Positions 24,790 to 37,440 are shown, numbered from the stretch's first letter. The stretch is DNA of 64,000 nt from Ursus arctos (GCF_023065955.2 NW_026622986.1:20175848-20239847); one strand, 5' to 3'. A program made the numbers and translations. The notes: generated by a model not told the origin, from the letters alone.

Positions 24790-26955
24790 CAGCCCACAGC
24801 TAACATCCTACTTAATGGTGAGGCTGAAAGCTTTTTCTTGGAGATCAGAAACAAGACAAAGATACCCACTCTTGCCACTTCTATCCAACATATTATTGGA
24901 AGTCGTAGCCGGAGCAATTAGGCAAAAAACAAAAGGCGTCCAAATTGGAAAGGAAGAGGTAAAACTGCCACTATTTGCAGATGACATTATTGTAAACCCT
25001 AAAGACTCCACCCAAAACTGTTAGAATAAATAAATCCAGTAAAGTTGCAAGACAAAAAATCAGTATATAAACATACATTATTGTATTTCTACATACTAAA
25101 AATAAACTATCAGAATGAGTAAGAAAACAATCCCATTTACAACTGCACCAAAAAGAAGAACATACTGAGGATTAAATGTAACCAAGGGGGTAAAAGACCT
25201 TCACGCTGAAAACCCCAAGACAGTGATGAAAGTAACTGAAGCAAATACAAATAAATGGAGAGAGATTCCATGCTTATGGACTTGAATACTGTTAAAATTC
25301 CCCTACTACCCAAAGCAATCTAGATTCAGTGCAATCCCTGTCAAAATCCAAATGGCTTTTCCACGGAAACAGAACAATCCTAAAATTTGTGTGGAACTAC
25401 AAAAGACCCTGACAAGCCAGCTTAAATCTTAAGAGAAAACAACAAAGCCGGAAGCATCATGCTTCCTGATTTCAAACTATATCAGGATACTGTAGTAAAA
25501 CTGTGTGGTATTGGCATAAAAACACACACATAAATCAATGGAACAGAATAGAGAGCCCAGAAATAAACTGGTCAATTTAGGACCGGGGAGCCAAGAACTT
25601 ACAGTGGGGAAAGTATAGTCTGTTGGGAAAACTAGACAGCTACGTGCAAAAGAATGAAATGGGACCACTATCTTACACCATATACAAAAATCAACTCAAA
25701 ATGCGTTAAAGACTTACATGTCAGACCTGAAACCATAAAACTCCTAGAAGAAAACATAAGTGGTAAGCTACTTGACATCAATTTTGTTGATGGTTTTTTT
25801 GGATTTGACACCAAAAGCAAACACAACTAAAGCCAAAATTAACAAATGAGAGTACCTTAAACTAAAAGCTTCTGCACAGCAAAAGAGACTATCAACGAAA
25901 TGAAAAGGCAGCCTACCAAATAGGAGAAAATATTTGTGAATCATATGTCTGATGTTCAAAATACAGAACTCATCAAACTGAACAGAGAAAACCGTCTGAT
26001 TTAAAAAATGGGCAGAAGGTCTAAATAGACATTTTCCCAAAGAAAACATACAGGTACCCAACAGACACATGAAGAGAGAGTCAACATCAATAATCATCAG
26101 AGAAATGCAAAGGCACAATGACCTATCACTTCATACTTGTTAGAAAAGCTAGTATCGAAAAGACAAGAAATGGAGAAAAAGGAATCATTGTGTACTGTTG
26201 GTGGGAATGCACACGGGTGCAGCCTTTGTAGAGGGCAGTATGGATTTTTCCTCAAAAAATTAAAAATAAAATTTTTATTTTTGTGATCCAGTAATTCCAC
26301 TACTGGGTATTTGCCCAAAGAAAACAAAAACACTAACTTGGAAAGATATATGCATCTCTGTGTTTCCTGCAGCATTATTTATGATAGCCGTAATATGGAA
26401 GCAACCCGAGTGTCCAATGACATGAATGGATAACAAAGATGTCATATATATATATGTATAGATATATAGATATATATCTATAGATATATATATATATATA
26501 GTGGACTATATAATATGGAACCAACCCGAGTGTCCAATGACATGAATGGATAACAAAGATGTCATATATATATATATATATAGATATATATATATAGATA
26601 TATATATATATATATAGTGGACTATTACTCAGCCATAAAAAATGAGATCTTGCCATTTGCAACAACATGGATGGACCTAGAGGGTATAACACTAAGTAGA
26701 ATAAGCAGGGAAACACAATTAACATGATTTCTTATGTGGAATTTAAGAAACAGAGGAGCAAAGAAAGAGACCCCCCCTCCCCCAAAGACTTATAAATACA
26801 CAGAACAAACTGGTGGTTGCAGGGTGGGGGGGCAGGAAAGTGTGAAACAGATAAAGGGGATTAAGAGTACTGAGAAACGTACAGAACTCCTGAGTCACTA
26901 TACTGTACACCCGAAACCAGTATAACCCTGTATGTTATACGTCAATAAAAAAAGG
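24790..26955 (+). mobile_element. L1 LINE 3' half (decayed)
   Basis: Sense L1 ORF2 3' half and 3' UTR. The reverse-transcriptase active-site motif appears as PLFADDIIV in the frame at 24815-25024, followed by stops. Further on come the C-terminal ORF2 blocks (about tactcagccataaaaaatgag at 26627) and the 3' UTR ending tatgttatacgtcaataaaaaaag. Stops and indels break ORF2 throughout. An internal 120-bp tandem duplication lies at 26391-26630. Inserted opposite to CACNB2 transcription. Confidence 0.88.
26391..26630 (+). repeat. 120-bp tandem duplication with (AT)n, two copies
   Basis: Two head-to-tail copies, 26391-26510 and 26511-26630. Each begins taatatggaa, continues caacccgagtgtccaatgac and tggataacaaagatgtc, and runs through AT-rich tract to gtggactat. 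The shift is exactly 120 bp. L1 has this segment once, so this is a local duplication after or during L1 decay. Confidence 0.93.
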
Positions 26956-27654
26956 GAGAGAGGTGAGAAATATATCTGTACTAGAGATTTTCCTTTGACA
27001 GAGTCCATCATGCTCAGAATTTCTTTCAAAAAACAAATGCCAAAGACTTCCTTGGCATTCTTTCCTGAAAGTGAAAAGTGGTCTTAAAGTCAGTTTGGTC
27101 CATCAGAGTCGTCCTACCCAGTGAAAGGATGCACACTCCGCATCTTGAAGATGGGCAGGCCTTACTCGTCTGTCCACATCCTACAGTCTCCTGACCACGG
27201 AGTTAAAACGGGCACCGGTAAAATGAATAACATTTTTGTCAGTGCTTTATATCTGGTAGCTAAAAGCAATACTCAGGAACAATCATGTTTTCTCCAAGAC
27301 AAGAAAGAAGAGAAAGTTAGAAGTTTCTGTAGTTAGTGTAGAAGTTTCTGTAATTGAACAATACTTGTAAAAGCAGAGTGAGGAGATTACTTTCGTTGTG
27401 TTATAGGACATCTAAGTGGCCAGTTAATAAAATTGTGATATTGTTCTAGTATCAGTTATTGAATGATAACTGCAGTACCATTTTCAGAATCACTAAGCAC
27501 GAAACTCTAATTCTGACAAGTGCCTTATTTGTCCCCAAAAAGGAAATCTCTAAAGCCTTCTCTAAGCACCTTCTCCTTTCCCCAAGCCCAGTAAGTTCTG
27601 CCTCTGTGCTCCCGACTCCGTGGCACCAAACTGGCTTGGGGCAGAAATAGTCTT

Positions 27655-27800
27655 CATCACTTCATAGAGCTATGTGACCCTTGGGTAACATGCTTAACTT
27701 CTTAGAGCCTAAGTATTCTTTTCTGGAAAATGGAAATAAGAATTAAATGAACCAACACGCAACCATCTATTACAGTGTCTGGCCCGTGGTAAGTAATACA
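27655..27800 (+). repeat. MIR fragment
   Basis: agctatgtgacccttgggtaacatgcttaac, then gaaaatggaaataagaat and tattacagtgtctggcccgtggtaagtaa, a standard MIR layout. The MER2 at 27810 begins directly after it. Confidence 0.8.
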
Positions 27801-27809
27801 TGTCAAGTA

Positions 27810-28104
27810 CTGTTGACCCTGGAGCAACATGGGTTTGGACTGTGCTGGTCCCTCATACGCAGATCTTTTCCATAAGTACAGTACAGCACTGTCGCTGTAT
27901 TTTCTCTAGCTCACTTTATTCTAAGAATACAGTACATAGTGTATCTAACATCCGAAATCTGCTAATCCACTGTTCATGTTATCAGTAAGGCTTAGGGTCA
28001 GCAGTAGGCTATTCATAGGTCAGTTTTTGGGGAGTTGAAAGTTATACCTGGATTTTCAGTGTGGAGGTTGGTGCCTCTAACCCCCGTCATTCAGGGGTCA
28101 ACTG
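27810..28104 (+). mobile_element. MER2 (Tigger-type DNA transposon)
   Basis: Begins ctgttgaccctggagcaacatggg and ends cattcaggggtcaactg, i.e. inverted terminal repeats, flanked by TA on both sides (27808-27809 and 28105-28106) as expected for a TcMar-Tigger element. Internal block tacagtacagcactgtcgctgtattttctctagc matches MER2. Non-coding. Confidence 0.85.
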
Positions 28105-28718
28105 TATTGCTTTGTACCAACTTCTATTAACAATTATCCCACTGAATTTCAATGACAGGATCGAAAATGTTCCCAACAGGCAGTGAACCGACAGAACAAT
28201 ACATAATTGGTTCTATTCCTTCCCTCACCATACAGTGCCTGGTACATAGGTGGCACTCAAATTCTGTTGAAAGAATGAGTTAATTAAATAACGAACTTAT
28301 CACCAAAATATATGTAGACAAAGTGAACTACCCCCTTTGGGTAGAGAGATTGCTAGAGCTGGGCCATCAGTTAAATGTTGTGGAACAAAGAGTGTGCTAA
28401 TTTCTCGAGACAGCTACACCGGTAATAGGTCAAAAGGAGGAAAGAAATTAGATTCAACAGATCAACTAGTCCCATAAATTCCACGTTCATCTGCAAGGCT
28501 AATTTTATAGCCTTCTATCATCAGCCCTTCACTCTCCATTCTTCCCAAGAGAAGGCAGATGGTCAAGTAAATGCAATCAGCATCACTGCCAGATGGCACT
28601 GCCCAATGGAAAAAAAATCTGGACTGCTAGTCAAGACCCCCAGCGTCCAGTCCTCGTTTTATACCTTAGTATAAAGCTTAACTACACAGAGCTGTTCATT
28701 TCCTGTGGTTCTCAGATT

Positions 28719-28900
28719 TTTTTTTAAAGATTTTATTTTTTTATTTATTTGAGAGAACGCACACACACACAAACAAGGGAAGAGAGGGAGAAGCAGACTC
28801 CCCGCTTGCTCAGCCTGACATAGGCCTCGATCCTAGGACCCTGGGATCCTGACCTGAGCCGAAGGCAGCCGCTTACCTGACTGAGCCACCCAGGTGCCCC
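28719..28900 (-). mobile_element. SINEC insertion (antisense)
   Basis: T-run and aaagattttatttttttatttatttgagagaacgc at left, head gccacccaggtgcccc at right. 13-bp flanking duplication with one mismatch, tggttctcagatt (28706-28718) and tggtcctcagatt (28901-28913). Confidence 0.93.
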
Positions 28901-28942
28901 TGGTCCTCAGATTCTTTACTGTACAGTGATGGGCTTGAACAA

Positions 28943-29125
28943 GGTTGGTAGTCCTCACATTTTAGCATACGGCAGAATCACCCGGCGGGCTCGTTAAACT
29001 ATAGGGCCCCACCTCTAGAGTTTCTGATTCAGTAGGACAGGCGGGGGTCTAAGAACTGTCATTCCTGACTAATGTCGCATGATGCTGACGCTGTTGCTTT
29101 GGAGAACACACTTCAAGAACCACTG
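28943..29125 (+). repeat. MER5A-type hAT element
   Basis: Pattern: cacattttagcatacggcagaatcaccc, then cccacctctagagtttctgattcagtagg, ending ttcaagaaccactg. This is the standard MER5A layout with hAT ends. Confidence 0.85.
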
Positions 29126-29199
29126 AACTGAATGCTCTCAGGTGTGTCATCCGGTTCTAAAGTCCATGGTGCTATGACGTAAGTGATGAACTTTGCATA

Positions 29200-29470
29200 G
29201 TTGAAACTTTTATTGAGATAATTATAAATTCACACGCAGTCGTAAGAAGAACACAGAGATCCCTTGTACCATTTACCCAGTTTTCCCCAATGGAAACATC
29301 CTGCAAAACTACCGTGCAATAGCACAACCAAAATATTGCTATGATCCACCAATCCCATTCGGATTTCTCCAGTTTTCCTGTACTCCCAGCATGTAGGTCT
29401 ATTTAGCCGTTCAGAATTTTATCCTATGTGTTGGTTCATGTATGCAGCACTACCGTTAAGAGAAGGAACA
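29200..29470 (-). repeat. L1M 3' region (antisense)
   Basis: cttttattgagataattataaattc, then cccttgtaccatttacccagttttccccaatggaaacatc and ttttatcctatgtgttggttcatgta, an L1M/L1ME 3' UTR in reverse. Confidence 0.7.
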
Positions 29471-30039
29471 GTTCCAGCACAGGAGTAAGTGGCAAAATAC
29501 ATGATCCAAGCTAGCTCTTCGATTGGGTTAAAAATACTCACCAGGTTGGAAACACTGTTATCTATCCGCCCGTGTTGCTAATACACAAAGTAAAAGCCCT
29601 TCCTTACTCCCTGCTTGCCAGCAGCAGCAACGGTCGCCATGTGCACAGCTAAATCTACGTTTGCTTCCTTAACTCTCCTGTATTTGCTCAATATTTTCCC
29701 ACCTTCAGCACACAGTTTTCACTCTCGTGGGGTACACACAGACATTACACTCACATACCTGTGTACAAATGTATGCAAAGATGTCCCATATTTCCCTAAA
29801 TTGATTGGTCTCTGGGAACGTGGTTGGGGTAAAACCGAACCATACTTTTGAAGAAGTTGGGCAGTTTGAAGAAACCCCAAGGTGACTCCTCTTAGCAGAA
29901 TATCATTATCTAAATATATTACTTTTAAAAGTTTGGACTTGGAATTGGCAAATAACTGGGTACCCACACCCATAACTATTTACATTCAAGTAATATTTTT
30001 ATTTCTAAGAGTGTAATGTTATTTACATTCCCTACGTTT

Positions 30040-30240
30040 TTTTTTTTTTTTTAAGATTTTACTTATTTATTCAACAGAGATAGAGACAGCCAGTGAGAGA
30101 GGGAACACAAGCAGGGGGAGTGGGAGAGGAAGAAGCAGGCTCATAGCGGAGGAGCCTGATGTGGGGCTCGATCCCATAACGCCGGGATCATGCCCTGAGC
30201 CGAAGGCAGACGCTTAACCACTGTGCCACCCGGGCGCCCC
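30040..30240 (-). mobile_element. Young SINEC insertion (antisense) with perfect 16-bp TSD
   Basis: T-run, aagattttacttatttattcaacag, then gagggaacacaagcagggggag, ending gccacccgggcgcccc. Flanked by identical tacattccctacgttt at 30024-30039 and 30241-30256. Nearly identical in body to the copies at 39235 and 56577, so one recently active subfamily. Confidence 0.97.
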
Positions 30241-30887
30241 TACATTCCCTACGTTTGAATAGCTCATTTGGATAATCTTAAATTGTGATGCTTGACCAGT
30301 ATTACAATGGAGACATAAGGTTAGAACTTTTATGAGTCTTACGAGTACAAATAAAGCCACGTATCTGTGCAGAGAAGTCCTGTTCCACCAAAAACAGCAC
30401 AGAAGATGTCGTTAAAGCTTCAAATTTTTCAGGGTATTCTTTTCCTTCCTATCATACAGCGGTCCATCAGCATAACGAACTCCAAAGGCAACATACTATA
30501 CTTTTGCTTATATAACAAAGGTTTTCTAAAGCAAAGTTTTACCTATCAAATTATATCTTTACTGTACTGGACCATTCATCCTTTTGTAAAAGAAACAAAT
30601 GCTGAAATTGATCTCATCTATTAGATTTGAGGTAGATCTTCTGAAATTTCACCTCTACTAAATACAGAAGAATCTTAAGGTATAGCAAATACACATATAC
30701 TCTCATACCTGGAGTGTTCAAGTACTGTTAGACCAAAAACATGTTTCCTATACAACAGAGTCCACAGAACACGCATAACTTGTTACTCAACACGTTGTAC
30801 TGACACAGAAGGGGCATCACCTGACCACTGTCCTGTCTGTTGTCATGGCCTGTTTCCTAGTGCTGCCATAAAAAATAAAAATCTTCC

Positions 30888-31067
30888 GGGGCGCCTGGGT
30901 GGCACAGTCGTTAAGCGTCTGCCTTCAGCTTAGGGCGTGATCCCAACGTTCTGGGATCGAGTCCCACATCGGGCTCCTCCGCTGGGAGCCTGCTTCTTCC
31001 TCTCCCACTCCCCTGCTCTGTTTCCTCTCTCGCTGGCTGTCTCTCTGTCACATAAATAAATAAAATC

Positions 31068-31099
<32 letters not shown>

Positions 31100-31119
31100 A
31101 ATAAAATAAAATAAAATAA
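30888..31119 (+). mobile_element. SINEC insertion with long (TAAA)n(AAAAT)n tail
   Basis: Head ggggcgcctgggtggcacagtcg, body ending ctgtcacataaataaataaaatctt, then a microsatellite tail at about 31057-31126. Perfect 14-bp target-site duplication aataaaaatcttcc at 30874-30887 and 31120-31133. Confidence 0.96.
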
Positions 31120-31399
31120 AATAAAAATCTTCCTCCTTACAGAGGAAACTATCCCTGTCTTTCCCTGGGAGCAGACTCCATATTTGCTAGTTCAGTGTTC
31201 ACGGAGACTTTAGAGAACGTAAGTGAATACTGAGAACTGACTGCATCTTAGCCCTGTCCTCTGTGCCAAGTTCCAGGGCTGTCCGTACAAGTGATTGCCT
31301 GCGGGGTATCTCGATGCGCCGTTAACACTGCAGATTCACTGCGTGCACAAATGTGACTGCCATCTTCCTTCTCCCCCTACCCTGCCCACTCCCTCCAGC

Positions 31400-32350
31400 T
31401 CCTCATCCTGAACCCCTTCTCCCCAGAATAACACCATCAGTGACCCAGTCCCTGAAAGCAAAACCTGAGAGAGCATGCTGGAGTTGGCTGCTTCACGTTC
31501 CACAGATTGCCAATACCTGACTCTCTCATCTCTGGCTGACTTTCATCCTCCTCATTCCCTGTGCCACTGTCTTGTTTCAGTCCTCTCTTAACCTCTACCT
31601 TCAATGATGGCAACAGCCTATGAAATGACCTCCCTGCCCAATTCTTGCCCCATCTCCACCCCACGGCTATAGGGTTTCTCCTACAGGCACCAGTTTTATT
31701 CATTTCTGCACAGAGTACAATATTTCTCCCTGAATCTGCTTCAACACAGTCTGAATTTTTCCCTGACTTGTTGGCTCTTGCCCCTTTCCATTCTCTTCTC
31801 CACAATGCTGTCAGCGATCCTCCTAAAACACAAGTCCTGTCGTGTCATATTCCTGCTTTCCTCCACCTTTCCACCACATCCACAATAAAAGCCCAATGAA
31901 GTCCTACGTGATCAGGCACAGTCTCTCTCCCCTCCTGGTCATTCCACATCGGTTACACTGGCTTCCCCGCTAGCCCTTAAACATATCATGCACATTCCTG
32001 CCACAGGGCCCTTGCACCTTCAGTTCCCTCTGCCCAAAACAGTCTTTTCACAGGTAGCTGTAAGGCTGAAGAATTCATAACAAATCATTCCGCTAAAATG
32101 TCCTGTCCTCAAAGGCTCCCATCTTCTCCATGTAAAATCACACTCTTCTCAGTTTACTCTCTACCCCTTGGCCCGCTTTTTCTTCCCAGACTCCTCATCC
32201 ACTGACGCCTACATCTATTAGCTTTTGTCCATGTGTTCCCTATGAAACAAAAACTAGGAGAGAGAGGACTTTTGTGTCCATGTCCCCAGCACTTAGACAA
32301 TGCCTAGCATATGGTTGGTACTCAAGTATTTGTTAAGTGGATGAATAAAT
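31400..32350 (+). repeat. L2 LINE, sense, about 1 kb
   Basis: L2 order of blocks: aatgatggcaacagcctatgaaatgacc, then ctgtcgtgtcatattcctgctttcc, gccacagggcccttgcaccttcagttccctctgccc, and the tail cagcacttagacaatgcctagcatatggttgg. Frames at 31437-31899 are L2 remnants. Confidence 0.82.
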
Positions 32351-32559
32351 GCCTAAAATCTATACATGGTTCTATAATGCCTTAAGGATAAGCCCCAAAT
32401 TCCTTAGCCTCTCTCCTCTGTTTCTTTGGTGTCATCTCCCTTTACCCTCTGTTTCAGACCATACACTCACAGCTAAGGTAAAGAACCTGTTTTTTCCAGA
32501 AGCCTCTTGTTACTCAGTTTTAAGTCCCTAACACCCTCTTCACCTCTTTTCCCTTTTGT

Positions 32560-32840
32560 CTGGCCTAAACCCTATTGTGCTTCAAGACTCAGCTCAGGCT
32601 TAGCTCCTTGGAAGAGTCTTTCTCGGTGGCCTACACCCTCCTGCAGCGCTAGGTCTCTGGCAACCAGTTCAGTGCACGCCCACTGAGCTCACCACCTTCT
32701 ATTTCAATGGGTTGTTAACTCCTCGGTCTTAGGCTACACCCAGCTGCTCGTGGGCAGTGCCTTCATCTCATTCATCTTTTTATTCCCGGGCTTCAGCAGG
32801 ACACTCAGTGTCTCGTAGAGGCTCAATAAAATATATGAAG
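32560..32840 (+). repeat. L2 LINE 3' end
   Basis: tcaagactcagctcaggcttagctccttggaagagtctttc, then a tail ggacactcagtgtctcgtagaggctcaataaa. A second L2 copy close to the first. Confidence 0.78.
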
Positions 32841-33629
32841 TGGAACAGTCATTTAAAAATAATATAGAGCTGGTAGTTACAAAAAGCCTTGGCCGTCTAA
32901 ACAAATTAATATGCTACCGATGTAACTTACGAGTCTAAACAATCGACACTGTTGATGAGGTGAATCAATGAAATGAACATTTTGTAACAGTTTCTGTGAA
33001 CCCATATAGAAGGGTCACAGATGATAAGAATAAGAAAAGAAATTATCAGCAAAATACTCAGTGAGGCTTTGCTGGGTGAGGGAAAAAACTGAGTTTTATA
33101 AGGTATTCTACACATTACTAACAGATTAAAGTTTAATTTTAAAAGTTTCTCTATGATTTATATAATATGCTCCAGAGTAAACGAAAAACTTTTATGTTAA
33201 AGACCAGTCTCCCAAAGGACTTATCTATTTAACATACAAATGGGAAAAAAAAATGAACTAAGATCAAAGATCTCGAACAACTCTCAAAAAAATTATAACA
33301 GAAACCTAACAACCCAGTAAGTTATTCTGTAACCTAAAACTCCAAGCACATGCCCCCGAGAAGGAAGAGCTGCCAAAGGGTGTCATTTGAACCAATCAAT
33401 ACATGTTAATAACCAGTATCCAAACACGACCCTGTAAACATGGTAACTAAAGCCTCTATATTGTTTTGACAAATAAAACAGAAATGTTGGTATCAATTAA
33501 AAATGACCAGGAATTGACTTCATTTTTTTATCTCAACACCCCCCGCCCCTTACCCACACTATCCTGAGTATGACATAATCACTGGATACAATTCTGTTCC
33601 TGAGGGTCTTTGGATAATAGCCATCCTTG

Positions 33630-33785
33630 ATGGACAACATGCGGTGTTTAATCCTTACAATAATTCTACAGGGAAGTTACTATTATGGCTCTCTTTTGTT
33701 GTTGCTTAGATGAGGAAACGAGGCACTACAGAGGTCAGTGAGCTTGCTCCTGGTAACACCGATGCAAAGCCAGGAGTTTTTAGAG
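33630..33785 (+). repeat. MIR fragment
   Basis: gtgtttaatccttacaataattctacaggg, then tagatgaggaaacgaggcactacagaggtc and aagccaggagtttttagagtctg. Confidence 0.8.
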
Positions 33786-34071
33786 TCTGTACGCAGCAAA
33801 GCTCGCACTAATGAGAAGAAAATAACAACAACAAAACACCACAACCAGAACATTAATGCTGACAGCCAGTGGCATATTTCACTTGAAACTATCATAACAA
33901 ATCTTTCCATAGCATGAAATTACAAAGACAGGAGCACCAGCCCCTGGCAGCCTGGGTCCATTTCGTCTCTGCTCCGTGACACATGGAATTACCATCTAGT
34001 GAGATCTCATGGGCAGCCTCGGGAGAGAAAGGCTTAAATAGCCTACGCCCAGGTCTACTGCACAGACTTAC

Positions 34072-34181
34072 CTAAGCTCGACCGCGTGTTGGATCTTTCT
34101 ATGATTGCATGCTTGCTGGGATTGTTTAACACTGAGCGCTTGGCGAGCGAGATGTCAGCCGTGACCCTCGTGATGGATATC
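34072..34181 (-). CDS. CACNB2: CACNB2 exon 10: GK domain
   Basis: 110 nt: one base finishing an Arg codon, 36 codons, and one base starting an Ala codon. Encodes [20 protein letters not shown], then [16 protein letters not shown]. This is the part of the GK-like domain that in true guanylate kinases would bind GMP; beta subunits have lost that activity. Acceptor CAG at 34184-34182, donor GTAAGT from 34071. Phases on both sides match exons 9 and 11. Confidence 0.98.
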
Positions 34182-34344
34182 CTGTTGGGGAAAAAGTAAC
34201 AGAAGACCCTGAGGTTATTAGTTGAATACAAGGGGCCAGAAGTACATTCCTCAAACTCACCTAAGTTTGAAATAAATAGTGAACAGTATTTTCAAATGAA
34301 AAATATTAGGACACTGAAATCATTCATTTTTGCTTATCCCGCAC

Positions 34345-34555
34345 CTCCTTACTTGGCATATATCGTTTGCTTACCAAGCACTAAGCATTGTAGCTGGATT
34401 ATCTCAGTAAATTATCCCCAAAACTCTGGCAGAGAGGCTTCTTATAATCCTACTTTTGCTGATGAAGAAAAGGAGCCCAAGTAGGTTATTTATCCAAGGC
34501 TATAGATGTCTAAAAGGTGGAGCTGGGGCTTGAACCCAGACGCCCGAAAACCTGT
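34345..34555 (+). repeat. MIR fragment
   Basis: Typical MIR elements: ttgctgatgaagaaaaggagcccaag, then gtctaaaaggtggagctggggcttgaacccaga. Confidence 0.85.
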
Positions 34556-34579
34556 ATTCTTAGCCCCTGCACTGGAAGT

Positions 34580-34790
34580 GTGGTACTGTGACAGGCACAA
34601 AGAATGAGTAAGAACAAGACAAACATGGTCTTCCCTCAGAGAGAGAAGAGTCTAGTGGAAGAGATGGGCAATAAATAGAATTAACTGGTAAGATAACAAG
34701 CTCAAGACGGCTGTTGTGGAGAAGACAGGGTGTTGTGTCAGGTAGTAAGGAGTCAGGGGGGTCATTTTAGGTACGGCAGACATGAGAGCA
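34580..34790 (-). repeat. L2 fragment (antisense)
   Basis: aagagtctagtggaagagatgggcaataaatag, then gatggctgttgtgg-like sequence and ggggtcattttagg, as in reversed L2. Confidence 0.65.
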
Positions 34791-35466
34791 CCACAATTTG
34801 GAAGCTGGAAACCGTAAAATGACTTAGACCAGAGATAGCCAAATATCCAAGTAACAGGAAAAGCTGTGGGGTAAAACAGGCCTCACAATACCTTTGAAGA
34901 CGGCAAAAGGGAGACCAAAAACAGGTTCGGCGAAAAGTGTTTCAGAGTTAGAGCCCTCCACCTCCCCTCTACTATATGAAGTTGGCAGGCGATGCTCCTT
35001 TCCAGGCTGATAGAAGATTGCGGGTTTATTCTCGACCATAACATGCAGGGCCTAGGACCAGGGGACCCTCGGCAGAGTGAGGACAGGGACACGAGACGGA
35101 AAAGAAAGGATTCTAAATGGTGAGCCCCCAGCCTCTTCCCCGTCTTAGAATTTTGACAGCCAGGCTTACGTCCTCCAGGGATCAGAATGGAAGCCCCTAC
35201 CCTGGGACACCTGACTGCCAAAGGCAAAAAGACTCCAAAACAGTAACACCGGTGGTTTCCTAGGACGTGGTCCAGTGAGGCTGTCCTATAGGAAAGCACA
35301 AAGCTGACAAGCTCCACCTATAAGCGCAGCGTTTCCAAGCGGTTATGAGATGCCCCATTCTTAAATTAGAGCATCACCGTGTTCACTGAGCATCTCAGGA
35401 AAACCTCTGATGTGAGAGCCCAAAAATCAGAAGAGTCAACAAATCAATAATACGGCTCACTCCCGC

Positions 35467-35800
35467 ACAACGTGGGGGTTAGAGGCACCGACGTCCTGTG
35501 TAGTCAAAAACCCACACAGAGCTTCTGGCTTATCTACAGTAGCTACTGCTGACTGGAAGCCCCGCCAATCACCTAAACAGCCTATTAACCCATGTCCTGT
35601 ATGTTACATATATTATGTACTGTATTCTTACAATAATACCGAAGTTTCTCGTAATTTTTCCAGTATTTCTAGGTGGTTCACCGGCAAGACTTTTCAAATG
35701 GTCATAGTCCTCCCCCAAATTTTCTATCCTATTTATTGAAAAAAATCCTTCTAGAAAAGGAGCCGCACAGTTCAAAGCCCTGTTCAAGGGTCAGCTGTGT
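35467..35800 (-). mobile_element. MER2-type Tigger element (reverse, diverged)
   Basis: Left part cgcacaacgtgggggttagaggcaccgacg, middle atattatgtactgtattcttacaataat, right end gttcaagggtcagctgtg. Reverse of the layout seen at 27810-28104, older and with indels. Confidence 0.75.
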
Positions 35801-37179
35801 TCAAAGTTGAAAGCTAAGACATTATTATATCCGTGAAACCGTAACAAATTTCTATTTAGAAACTCAGAATGAGTTTTTGGGAATTAAAAAGGACAGTAGA
35901 AAGAAAAATTCAAAAGAAGAGAGCTGGGATATAGAGTTAAGAAACTCTAAAGGGTAAAACAAAAAGAGAGAAAGCAGAAGGAAAAGTATACTTCCAAATA
36001 ACAAGAACTCCAAAAACAAAGAGAGTAAAGAAAAAACAAACAAACAAAAAAAACAAATAAACAAAAAAAGTCCAGAATTAAGAGTCTTTGATTTTCTGAA
36101 TCGACAAAGTCCGGCACAGAGGTCAAGAGTTTTTGCCAGGACGTAGTCTTACAAATTTCATGACACAGGAGAAAAAACAAAAAGACAGGTCCCACGCCGA
36201 GGGTCAGAAATGGAAGTGTTCTGTACTTCTCAACATTGGAAGCCAGAAGAGAATGGGGCAGAAAGTTTCCAAAATCCTAAGGGGGAAGTTATTTCAGTCA
36301 GAACTTACAGCCATTTTAACTCTCAATGCAGTGGGAGGGTTGATGAAAGACACTTTTAGACATTCAGGGCCTCAAATAGTTACGTACTTTTCTAAGGGAA
36401 ACTATGGAGGATGCCGTGAACGGAACTGATGGTAAAATCCTAGATCAACGGGTCTATGGAAAGGGGATCGGACCCCAGAGGAAGGCGAAAGGAATCCCCA
36501 GAATCATGGTGCAGTATGTCCCAGAATGACAAATGTGCACCCATCAAAGAGAGAAACCGTCCAGACCGGGGGTGGCCGGAACGCTCCCCAAGGTTCCAGA
36601 AGACAAAGGTGAGTGACGACAGGACGCGTGTCAGTATACCGTGAGGAGGTTCAGACAGCTGGGCAGTTCAGGGCTGAATTCGTGCCAAACACACAGGAAG
36701 TTAAACAAGCGGAAAAAGTCAGATGACCTCATGGAAGACACAGAAGACCAAGCCATGACAGTGGATAGCATGGCTCCCTTGAATATTAACCACAGAGTCA
36801 TAGTACATACTAAGAAATGGAGCGGCTGAAATTAGGATGTAACTGTTGGGAGACTGGAGGCTGAGATGGGTACGGGATGGGAGAGACAGGAAGAGTATGC
36901 ATAAGAGCTAACTATTCTGCGAGGTGGGAAGTCAACAGGTAAGGCCTAACACCGAAAACTCATGTCGCGAATCAAGATGTGCGTTAGAGGCAAGGAGTAA
37001 ATAACCAAAGATACAGCTCAAACAGTTCAGAGCGCTTGCCGTCTGAAGAGCAGGGCATTTGGTAACGTGTGAGAAGGGACCCTGGCTTTTGCAAAGAAAT
37101 CTGTTTATCTATATTCCTTAGAATTCATTCTTTCTGGGGTAGAGTTCCATGAATTCGGACCAATTCATAGAATTCTCTA

Positions 37180-37440
37180 TCTGTAACCACAGTCATGGTA
37201 GAAAATAGTTGCATTCTCTCCCCCCTCCCCCCCGAATGCCCTTGGGCTGCCCCCTTTGTTGTCAGTCCTCCCCTCTTCCCTACCCCTGGCACCCACAGAG
37301 CTGCTTTTTGTCCCTTAAGCTTTCCCTTTTCCAGAATATTACTGCAGCCTTTTGAATGGAGCTGCTGTCACTTTTCATAATGGATTTGAGATTCATCCAT
37401 ATTGTTGTACAAACGTTTCCATGTCTTCTGATTGCTAGTG
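37180..37440 (-). repeat. L1M 3' region (antisense)
   Basis: Resembles reversed L1M: cacagtcatggtagaaaatagttgc, a C-rich run, cctggcacccacagagctgctttttgtccc, then ggatttgagattcatccatattgttgtac. Confidence 0.75.

Noticed and set aside
24815..25024. Reverse-transcriptase-like motif FADD suggesting a retroviral or group II element
   Set aside because: Surrounding sequence is plainly L1 ORF2, followed by L1 3' UTR; no LTRs are present and the frame is broken.
31057..31126. (TAAA)n(AAAAT)n tract as an independent repeat array
   Set aside because: It is the expanded tail of the SINEC at 30888 and lies inside its target-site duplications.
34883..35317. 144-codon minus-strand frame in CACNB2 intron 9
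   Set aside because: No motif, no splice sites at ends and not in a CACNB2-compatible position; taken as chance.
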